Notes under the pieces: generated by a model | Database searches by the model: none | What the model saw: the letters and a program-made list of their open reading frames with translations, nothing else | Told to the model about the DNA's origin: nothing | DNA from: Deltaproteobacteria bacterium | Lineage (GTDB): Bacteria > Myxococcota_A > UBA9160 > SZUA-336 | Direction of reading: 5' to 3' | Assembly (NCBI GenBank): GCA_030673955.1 | Contig: DAOVBF010000012.1 | Coordinates: 1 to 10,645, forward strand | Length of the DNA: 10,645 bases | Made by a program: the position numbers and the translations under genes | Shown here: positions 5,989 to 10,645 of the stretch, in pieces | How the letters are laid out: every line of letters starts with the position of its first letter | How positions within the stretch are numbered: position 1 is the stretch's first letter

Positions 5989-6004
5989 CGGCACCGGCCT
6001 TGCA
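5989..6004 (+). promoter_or_regulatory. Sigma-54 (RpoN) -24/-12 promoter for the sigma-factor gene
   Basis: CGGCACCGGCCTTGCA against TGGCACG-N4-TTGCA: 10 of 12 fixed bases match, including all of GGCAC and TTGCA. GG and GC are exactly 10 nt apart. The predicted start is near 6015, leaving a 45-nt leader that contains AGGAGG (6050-6055) before the ATG at 6060. In several Gram-negative flagellar hierarchies RpoN sits above the FliA-type sigma, which supports the reading. Confidence 0.62.
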
Positions 6005-6059
6005 CATGCCAGCCGTACGGAGGTCGGACCCCAGGTCGACCAGGGATTCAGGAGGGGGC

Positions 6060-6881
6060 ATGGAGACAGATCTACGCGAGGTACGGCAGCCGGACGGCTC
6101 GATACCCGCACCGCTCAAGCAACAGATCGTTCTCGAACACACACCATTGATCCGTTACATCGTGAATCGCATCGCAGCCCGGCTGCCTGCACACGTGGAT
6201 TTAGAGGATCTCCACAACACCGGCGTGATCGGGCTCATGGACGCGATCGAAAAGTTCGACCCCAATCGGGACTGCAAGTTCAAGACCTACGCGGAGTTCC
6301 GGGTGAACGGAGCCATCCTGGACCAGCTACGTTCCCTCGACTGGGTCCCGCGTTCGGTCCGCCAGAAGGGGCGACAGCTCGAGAAGGCCTACGAGGACTG
6401 CGAGCAAAGGCTCGGCCGCGCAGCGACGCAGGACGAGGTCGCGGAATCCCTCGGGATCGAGCTCGAGGAACTCCACGCTCTGACCAACCAGGCGAGCAGC
6501 GTCTCGATGGTGCGTATGGATCACGTTCGCAGCGGCGACGATTCGGATGCACCTCTTCCGGGGGATATCTTCGAGGACCCGAGCAGCCAGAACCCCTTCA
6601 CTTGGGTCGAGGCGCGACAAGACGGCGAGGCGTTAGCAAGGTGCATCGCGCAGCTTCCGGAGCGGGAGAAGCTGGTGATTACCTTGTACTACTACGAGGA
6701 TCTGAGCATGAAGGAAATTGGAACCGTGCTCGGGATTACCGAGTCCCGCGTGTGCCAGATCCATGCGAAATCCATCGCACATCTTCGTCTCCGGCTCAAC
6801 GGAAAGCTGCTCTGCACCCGCCAGGGCGTGGTACAATTGCGGAGACGCCACCACCCCCAGGGTAGGCACGACCCGAACTGA
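6060..6881 (+). CDS. RNA polymerase sigma factor, FliA/WhiG (sigma-28) type
   Basis: An alternative group-3 sigma-70-family factor of 273 residues that directs core polymerase to a special promoter class, classically flagellar and motility genes in Gram-negatives. Region 2 spans about 24-100: LIRYIVNRIAARLP, then DLEDLHNTGVIGLMDAIEKF (48-66), FKTYAEFRVNGAILDQLRS and DWVPRSVRQKG. Region 3 is about 105-140 (RQLEKAYEDCEQRLGRAATQ), and region 4 about 196-247 with the helix-turn-helix SMKEIGTVLGITESRVCQIH. The tail after 247 is basic and ~25 residues longer than in typical FliA. ATG at 6060 has AGGAGG 4-5 nt upstream; earlier in-frame starts lack homology and would swallow the sigma-54 promoter. 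No flagellar genes are visible nearby. The class is sure, the regulon is not. Confidence 0.92.
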   Translation: METDLREVRQPDGSIPAPLKQQIVLEHTPLIRYIVNRIAARLPAHVDLEDLHNTGVIGLMDAIEKFDPNRDCKFKTYAEFRVNGAILDQLRSLDWVPRSVRQKGRQLEKAYEDCEQRLGRAATQDEVAESLGIELEELHALTNQASSVSMVRMDHVRSGDDSDAPLPGDIFEDPSSQNPFTWVEARQDGEALARCIAQLPEREKLVITLYYYEDLSMKEIGTVLGITESRVCQIHAKSIAHLRLRLNGKLLCTRQGVVQLRRRHHPQGRHDPN

Positions 6882-6904
6882 GGGGTGACAAGGAAAAGGC
6901 CACC

Positions 6905-7807
6905 ATGCCGCACCCCTCCCCGACCCTCCACGGAAAGACCTGCATCGTCACCGGCGCCAGCTCCGGCATCGGCCGTGTTACAGCCGTCGAGTTGGCGCGG
7001 CTCGGTGCGCGGACGGTGCTGGTCTGTCGCGACCGGGGCCGCGGCGAGGCCACGCTGGCCCAGATCGCAAAAGAGACCGGGAGCCGCGACGTCGAGCTGA
7101 AACTAGCGGACCTCTCCTCGCAGTCTGCGATTCGCAACCTCGCACGCGAGTTCCTGGCCAAGGACCAGCCGCTTCACGTGCTCGTAAACAATGCGGGCGT
7201 CGTGAATCTGCGGCGCTCGCTCACGCGCGACGGTATCGAGACCGTCTTCGCAGTGAATCACATTGCCTATTTCCTGCTCACGAACCTGCTCCTGGAAAGG
7301 CTCGAGATCAGTGCACCGGCGAGAATCATCAACGTCGCTTCCGACGCACACCGCATGGCGCGGATCGGCTTCGACGACCTGGGCGGAAGCCGACGCTACG
7401 CCGCGATGCGGAATTACGCCCAGTCCAAGCTCGCGAATATCCTCTTCACCTACGAGCTTGCCCGACGCCTCGAGGGATCGGGAGTCACCGCCAACTGCGC
7501 TCACCCCGGCGCCGTCGCCACCGGACTGGCTCAGAACAACGGTGCCTGGGTCCGAGCCCTGACCAAGCTGCTCGGCCTTTTCTTCCGCACACCGGAGCAA
7601 GGTGCTGCCACCTCCATCTACCTGGCTTCCTCTCCGGAGGTCGAGGGAGTGAGCGGCAAGTACTTCATCGACTGCAAGGAGACCCGCTCCTCGGCCGACT
7701 CCTACAGCAAAGCCGATGCTCAACGTCTGTGGGAGATCAGCACGCGGATGACAGGGTTGGCTGACCAGACTGGACGTGCAGCAAGCGGCGCAAGAGCGCG
7801 GCGATAA
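6905..7807 (+). CDS. Short-chain dehydrogenase/reductase, retinol-dehydrogenase-like
   Basis: A 300-residue NAD(P)H-dependent oxidoreductase with a Rossmann fold. The cofactor motif TGASSGIG is at 16-23 and NNAG at 95-98. The catalytic residues are Asn119, Ser146 (NVASDAH), Tyr171 and Lys175 (YAQSK). Arg42 after the second strand suggests NADP preference. The sequence FAVNHIAYFLLTNLLLERL and the C-terminal layout resemble the RDH/WWOX-like subgroup, which acts on hydrophobic alcohols or carbonyls. The substrate cannot be told. The last ~20 residues are Arg/Ala-rich and probably disordered. It starts 23 bp after the sigma-factor stop with an AAGGA-type site upstream, so it is probably cotranscribed and may also answer to the sigma-54 promoter. 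The functional link to the sigma factor is unclear. Confidence 0.92.
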   Translation: MPHPSPTLHGKTCIVTGASSGIGRVTAVELARLGARTVLVCRDRGRGEATLAQIAKETGSRDVELKLADLSSQSAIRNLAREFLAKDQPLHVLVNNAGVVNLRRSLTRDGIETVFAVNHIAYFLLTNLLLERLEISAPARIINVASDAHRMARIGFDDLGGSRRYAAMRNYAQSKLANILFTYELARRLEGSGVTANCAHPGAVATGLAQNNGAWVRALTKLLGLFFRTPEQGAATSIYLASSPEVEGVSGKYFIDCKETRSSADSYSKADAQRLWEISTRMTGLADQTGRAASGARARR

Positions 7808-7892
7808 GGAGAAGGAGCTTCGTCATGCGGATCTCGGTCGATGGCACCCGGGGTGGAGATGCTCGCGCAGATAAGCTAACCGGTGGTCTGAG

Positions 7893-8132
7893 ATGTTGGT
7901 CCGCCTGGCGATCGACTTCGAAAATCCGGCCAAGAGCTGGTGGGCGAACGGCGGCCGCGAGCTTTGGGAAGGCATCGCCGAGGGTTTCGACACCAACGAG
8001 GTGGTGGTGGAGGGATCCCTCGCCGACTCCTGGCTCGCGGAGGCAGCACGGATCCCGGGCTGGAACGACGGGCCGGAGTACGCGCCCCACCCGATTCTCC
8101 TGAAACCCGTCGACGAAGACGAGGAGCTCTAG
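7893..8132 (+). CDS. Small acidic protein of unknown function
   Basis: A 79-residue protein I do not recognise. It is rich in Trp and acidic residues, with FENPAKSWWANGGRELWEGI at 9-28, VVVEGSLADSWLAEAARIPGW at 37-57, and the tail KPVDEDEEL. There is no signal peptide or membrane segment. Third codon positions are mostly G or C as in the neighbours, and amino-acid use is protein-like, unlike the other frames here. The in-frame stop TAA at 7872-7874 and lack of other starts make ATG 7893 the only start. Its ribosome site (GGTGG, 6 nt upstream) is weak. A much better site (AAGGAGAAGGAG) precedes an ATG at 7825 in a different frame. The next gene is convergent 7 bp away. Confidence 0.6.
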   Translation: MLVRLAIDFENPAKSWWANGGRELWEGIAEGFDTNEVVVEGSLADSWLAEAARIPGWNDGPEYAPHPILLKPVDEDEEL

Positions 8133-8139
8133 GTTCCTT

Positions 8140-8811
8140 TTACGGTTTCATGGCGCGGCGGCGTGCGGCGAATAAGCGCCGTCGCAGGCGCGGATGCGCA
8201 AGTGGCAGGAGCGCTACCGCGATCAGGATCGAGCTCGCGATGTAGAACTCCGAGGAGCCGGGCTCGAGCAGTGTGGAGCCTAAAAAGGCGTAGATGAACG
8301 CGCGCACGGGCCCGCCCAGCGTCACCGCAACGAGGAAACCAAGCAGCGGGATCGTCGAGAAGCCGGCAGCCCAGTGAAAGGCCGACATCGGCCCCACGGG
8401 GTGAGCCGTTGCCAGGCCGATCACCAGCGGACCCACCTGCTGGACGCGTTGCTCATACCCCTCGAGCTTGACACGCACGTGGGGACGAACCCAGTCGCGA
8501 CCGATGCCGCGTGCCACTGCGAACCCGATCACGGCGGAGAGCACGACCCCGAAGCCACCGAGCACCGTACCCAGAAACGCGCCGAACACGAGCCCTCCGG
8601 CCGACAGGACAACCCACGACGGCAGGAATAGGAAAACGCGGAAGGTTACGAGCCCCACGTAGATGGCCGGGCCGTGCCAGCCGAGCGAGGCAACCCACAT
8701 CTGGATCGATTCGGCCGACACCTCGATGCCCATCTGTTGCCGGATAACGCGTCCGGCCACAACGGCGGCGATCACGCACGCGAGGAGCAGGAAGGGAGAG
8801 ACGCGCCTCAC
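8140..8811 (-). CDS. TVP38/TMEM64 (VTT/DedA-like) membrane protein
   Basis: A 223-residue inner-membrane protein of the SNARE-associated/VTT superfamily (PF09335). Several members of this superfamily have been implicated in lipid scrambling or polyprenyl-phosphate recycling. Hydrophobic segments lie at about 5-24, 47-75, 78-103, 126-140, 150-180 and 189-206. Family marks include the Gly-rich AGGLVFGAFLGTVLGG (71-86) and the second half with HPVGPMSAFHWAAGFSTIPL (137-156) and LGGPVRAFIYAFLG. The C-terminus is strongly basic (RLRRRLFAARRRAMKP), consistent with a cytoplasmic tail. The start is GTG at 8811, 4 nt after the DoxX stop; its purine-rich site lies inside the end of doxX, so the two are translationally coupled. 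The transported or flipped lipid is unknown. Confidence 0.86.
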   Translation of the reverse strand: MRRVSPFLLLACVIAAVVAGRVIRQQMGIEVSAESIQMWVASLGWHGPAIYVGLVTFRVFLFLPSWVVLSAGGLVFGAFLGTVLGGFGVVLSAVIGFAVARGIGRDWVRPHVRVKLEGYEQRVQQVGPLVIGLATAHPVGPMSAFHWAAGFSTIPLLGFLVAVTLGGPVRAFIYAFLGSTLLEPGSSEFYIASSILIAVALLPLAHPRLRRRLFAARRRAMKP

Positions 8812-8815
8812 GGGT

Positions 8816-9220
8816 CTAGTCTCTCCCCCCCGCCGGTCCGCGCGAAAGACCCCAGGTGCCCGAGCCCCGGCTCGCGATGTAGAGGAAGACGAACGAGTAC
8901 ATCAACGCTTTCTCTCCGCCGTTCAAGATCGGCCAGAAGCCCGGGGGCTGTCCTCCCAACCAGTGGAACTGGAAATAGGCCACCGCCATCATGCCGCTGC
9001 AGAGGAACGCGGCGTAGCCCGCCAGGTATCCCACGGCGACCAGGGCCCCGCCCACCAGCTCGATCACGCCACCGATCCACATCTGGCTCAGGGCGGGCGG
9101 GGTTGTCCCCCCGAAGACTCCGAGCAGCTTCTGTGCGCCATGGCACGCAAACAGCAAGCCAATCACGATGCGCATGATGGCGTAGATGTAGTCCGAGTAT
9201 GCTTTGAGAAATCGCTCCAT
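8816..9220 (-). CDS. DoxX-family integral membrane protein
   Basis: A 134-residue four-helix membrane protein of the DoxX family (PF07681), linked in various species to quinone redox or oxidative stress. Helices lie at about 12-28, 46-66, 68-87 and 104-118. Signature stretches are IMRIVIGLLFACHGAQKLLG (15-34), the GGVIELVGGALVAVGY block (50-65) and FWPILNGGEKALMYSFVFLY (95-114). I chose ATG at 9220 rather than GTG at 9226, because the perfect site AGGAGGTGA ends just before it and would overlap the GTG. The gene is first in a two-gene operon with the VTT protein. The DoxX-VTT pairing suggests a shared envelope or redox role, but no substrate is visible. Confidence 0.9.
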   Translation of the reverse strand: MERFLKAYSDYIYAIMRIVIGLLFACHGAQKLLGVFGGTTPPALSQMWIGGVIELVGGALVAVGYLAGYAAFLCSGMMAVAYFQFHWLGGQPPGFWPILNGGEKALMYSFVFLYIASRGSGTWGLSRGPAGGRD

Positions 9221-9225
9221 GGTCA

Positions 9226-9231
9226 CCTCCT
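9226..9231 (-). promoter_or_regulatory. Strong ribosome binding site of the DoxX gene
   Basis: AGGAGG (continuing TGA) on the minus strand, 5 nt before ATG at 9220-9218. It excludes the overlapping upstream GTG as the start. Confidence 0.75.
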
Positions 9232-9260
9232 GATGAGCCTCCTATCTTAACCCCTTTTGC

Positions 9261-9287
9261 ATGATATGCTGCGCCGGGGGTTGGCAA
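9261..9287 (-). promoter_or_regulatory. Weak candidate sigma-70 promoter for the DoxX-VTT operon
   Basis: On the minus strand, TTGCCA (9287-9282) and TATCAT (9266-9261) are separated by 15 bp, shorter than the usual 17. This AT-rich patch (9240-9270) is the only one in the divergent DoxX/hemH gap. Confidence 0.25.
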
Positions 9288-9299
9288 GGAGGAGTGGAG

Positions 9300-9371
9300 A
9301 TGGCCGAGGGGGGATTTCTACAGCCGGGCGTGTTGCTCGTCGGGAAGCCTATTCTCTTGCCCTCGAGCTGA
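9300..9371 (+). CDS. Possible 23-residue upstream ORF (leader peptide) of hemH
   Basis: ATG to TGA encodes 23 residues (MAEGGFLQPGVLLVGKPILL, then PSS). AAGGAGG lies 7 nt before the ATG, a better site than that of hemH itself. The stop ends 21 nt before the hemH GTG, in the same frame. Its codons 10-14 (GVLLV) resemble hemH codons 10-14, and the DNA at 9327-9340 matches 9417-9430 at 12 of 14 bases, exactly 90 bp apart. It could be a translated leader for coupling or control, a remnant of a partial duplication, or chance. No protein family can be assigned. Confidence 0.35.
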   Translation: MAEGGFLQPGVLLVGKPILLPSS

Positions 9372-9392
9372 CGGAAGCGGAGGACACTCGAC

Positions 9393-10645
9393 GTGCCGCA
9401 AGAGAGGTCACCACGGGGCGTGCTGCTGGTGAATCTGGGCAGCCCGAGTTCGCCTCGCGTAGGCGATGTCCGCCGCTACCTGCGGGAGTTCCTGAGCGAC
9501 CCGCGTGTACTCGATATCCCACGCGCTGCACGTTGGCTGCTGCTCAACCTGGTCATTCTGCCCTTCCGTCCCCGAAAGAGCGCGGCCGCCTACACGCAGA
9601 TCTGGTCGGAGGAGGGCTCACCCCTGCTCGTGCACAGTCGGGCGCTGCGCGACGGCGTCGCGAAGAGCCTCGGACCTGGCTTTGCAGTCGAGCTCGGCAT
9701 GCGCTACGGCACACCGTCCGTTGCGGAGGCGCTTGAACGCCTCGCGGAAACGAGGGTTGAGAAGATCATCGTCGTACCGCTCTATCCCCAGTACGCGGCG
9801 GCCTCGACGGAGTCCACACTCGCGGAGGTTTTCCGTCTCGCTGCAGCGTCCTGGGACGTTCCCAGTGTCCAGACGCTTGGCCCATTCTACGCGCACCCCG
9901 GCTTCATCTCCGCCCTCGCGGCCGGCGCAAAGCCGAGGCTCGACGCGTTCCGTCCCGATTATGTGCTCCTGAGCTATCACGGTCTGCCCGAGCGACAGAT
10001 TCGGAAGAGCGACACAGCGGGCCGGCACTGTCTGGAGACACCCGACTGTTGTGAGACGATCAGCGCCACGAACCGCTCCTGCTACCGCGCACAATGCTTC
10101 GCGACATCGCGTGCCCTGGCCGCCGCGCTGGAGCTTTCACCCGACGATTACGATCTCGCCTTCCAGTCCCGACTCGGCAGAACGCCCTGGATCAGACCCC
10201 ACACAGACGTCGTTCTGCCCCAGCTCGCTGCCAGAGGTATCCGGCGCCTGGCCGTGCTCTGCCCCTCCTTCGTGGCGGACTGCGTGGAGACGCTCGAGGA
10301 GATCGGCATTCGTGCGCGTACGCAATGGCGCGAGCTCGGCGGCGAGGAACTCCTACTCGTCCCCTGCCTCAACGCGCATCCCGCCTGGGTCGAGAGGTTG
10401 GCGCAGTTGGTGCGGGAGGCGGCCCTGGTCTACCGGGTCCCGGGCGCGGGCGGCCGCGCCCACCCGTTCTTCGTTCGGCTTCGCCTCACTGCGCGCCGCA
10501 CTCACGTGCGGCTTGCGGTCGCGGGCCCCGGTCCGCGCTGGCTCGGGCTTAAGAGTCCAAGGCCGAGGTGTATAGCTCGTGGATCTTCTCGATCTCGCGA
10601 TCGAGGTCGGCGGACGTCCAGCCCTCGGTGGAGATGGGCGGATGC
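9393..10645 (+). CDS. hemH: Ferrochelatase with internal Cys-rich insert; no stop in the window
   Basis: Inserts Fe2+ into protoporphyrin IX (or coproporphyrin III), the last or near-last step of haem synthesis. Start GTG 9393 has GGAGG 9 nt upstream and is the only start between an in-frame TGA (9369-9371) and the GVLLVNLGSP signature. Markers: VVPLYPQYAAASTES near residue 130, catalytic His196 in SYHGLPER, FQSRLGRTPW (254-263), Glu299 in SFVADCVETLEEIG. An insert between the His motif and FQSR carries Cys213, 219, 220, 230 and 235. I recall such internal Cys segments binding [2Fe-2S] in some Myxococcus/Bdellovibrio-type enzymes. Family similarity ends near residue 343 (10424), but the frame stays open to the window end, past two hairpins and across a convergent gene. 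Either the stop was lost (mutation or sequence error) or the tail is real. Confidence 0.88.
   Translation, partial: MPQERSPRGVLLVNLGSPSSPRVGDVRRYLREFLSDPRVLDIPRAARWLLLNLVILPFRPRKSAAAYTQIWSEEGSPLLVHSRALRDGVAKSLGPGFAVELGMRYGTPSVAEALERLAETRVEKIIVVPLYPQYAAASTESTLAEVFRLAAASWDVPSVQTLGPFYAHPGFISALAAGAKPRLDAFRPDYVLLSYHGLPERQIRKSDTAGRHCLETPDCCETISATNRSCYRAQCFATSRALAAALELSPDDYDLAFQSRLGRTPWIRPHTDVVLPQLAARGIRRLAVLCPSFVADCVETLEEIGIRARTQWRELGGEELLLVPCLNAHPAWVERLAQLVREAALVYRVPGAGGRAHPFFVRLRLTARRTHVRLAVAGPGPRWLGLKSPRPRCIARGSSRSRDRGRRTSSPRWRWAD
10442..10461. terminator. Perfect 8-bp GC hairpin just after the hemH homology
   Basis: GGGCGCGG, loop GCGG, CCGCGCCC, 17 nt after the last residue that aligns with ferrochelatases. 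No proper T-run follows (ACCCGTTCTTCGTT). It suggests that this stretch is normally a 3' untranslated region. Confidence 0.45.
10495..10512. terminator. Perfect 7-bp hairpin between hemH and the convergent gene
   Basis: GCCGCAC, loop TCAC, GTGCGGC. It lies 37 bp beyond the stop of the minus-strand gene and could act on either transcript. No T-run is present on either strand. Confidence 0.35.
10549..10645 (-). CDS. C-terminal end of a convergent gene, possibly a PlsC-type acyltransferase
   Basis: Only 31 codons plus TAA (10551-10549) are visible; the 5' part lies beyond the window. The visible end reads HPPISTEGWTSADLDREIEK (first 20 residues), then IHELYTSALDS. A Pro-Pro-Ile-x-Thr-x-Gly-Trp stretch followed by an acidic helix is common at the C-terminus of 1-acyl-sn-glycerol-3-phosphate acyltransferases, so that is my best guess; the fragment is too short to be sure. 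Its reading frame is clearly more protein-like than the plus-strand translation of the same bases. The TTAA at 10549-10552 gives a stop on both strands. Confidence 0.5.
   Translation of the reverse strand, partial: HPPISTEGWTSADLDREIEKIHELYTSALDS

Noticed and set aside
5720..6059. Long plus-strand frames starting upstream of the sigma factor (5720, 5925)
   Set aside because: One is a different, Arg-rich frame over the gene; the other adds 45 residues without homology and covers the sigma-54 promoter. AGGAGG just before 6060 decides the start.
7825..8103. 92-residue frame with the best ribosome site in the region
   Set aside because: The translation is Arg/Pro/Ser-rich like an off-frame shadow; the overlapping frame at 7893-8132 has far better protein character. 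The site itself is kept as a finding.
9257..10575. Several plus-strand frames over hemH (9257-9736, 9505-9972, 10051-10575, 10094-10552)
   Set aside because: All are Arg/Pro/Ser-rich shadows of the ferrochelatase frame, which carries every family motif.
1..10645. tRNA/rRNA genes, CRISPR arrays, insertion sequences, prophage or attachment sites
   Set aside because: No cloverleaf with a GGTTCGA-type arm, no regularly spaced repeats, no transposase, integrase or terminal inverted repeats were seen.

Overview
The window is GC-rich, gene-dense chromosomal DNA from a Gram-negative bacterium. An RND efflux pump indicates the Gram-negative envelope. A WhiG/FliA-type sigma factor, two sigma-54-type promoter sequences, and a ferrochelatase with an internal cysteine-rich insert all suggest a deltaproteobacterial-like lineage (Myxococcota, Desulfobacterota, Binatota or similar). 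That placement is inference, because there is no rRNA here. I see no tRNA, rRNA, insertion sequence, phage gene or CRISPR array.

Layout. (1) 1-867, plus strand: the C-terminal part of an RND transporter. (2) 868-1101: a convergent gap holding four GC-rich hairpins. (3) 1102-5512, minus strand, in transcription order: a DUF4389 membrane protein and a TPR protein (one short operon), then serC, an endonuclease III-like glycosylase, a NAPE-PLD-like metallo-beta-lactamase-fold hydrolase, and a DUF2914 protein with an internal 45-bp tandem duplication. (4) 5513-6059: a divergent gap of about 550 bp. (5) 6060-7807, plus strand: the sigma factor and a short-chain dehydrogenase, probably cotranscribed. 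A 79-residue unknown protein follows. (6) 8140-9220, minus strand: a DoxX protein and a TVP38/TMEM64 (VTT) membrane protein in a tight operon. (7) 9300 to the end, plus strand: a possible 23-codon upstream ORF, then hemH. Its frame has no stop in the window and runs over the 3' end of a convergent minus-strand gene.

The most interesting signal is in the divergent gap. Each edge carries a close match to the sigma-54 -24/-12 promoter (TGGCACG-N4-TTGCA), pointing outward. One faces the DUF4389-TPR pair (11 of 12 consensus bases) and the other faces the sigma factor (10 of 12). Both have the exact GG-N10-GC spacing and lie at a sensible distance from a good ribosome binding site. The roughly 420 bp between them has no convincing gene but does hold small palindromes and a repeated 10-mer that could be activator sites. 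This suggests a regulon in which RpoN controls both an alternative sigma factor and an uncharacterised membrane/TPR pair.

The other genes look like housekeeping (serine, haem and DNA repair) or general membrane and redox functions. I found no defence system or obvious biosynthetic cluster.
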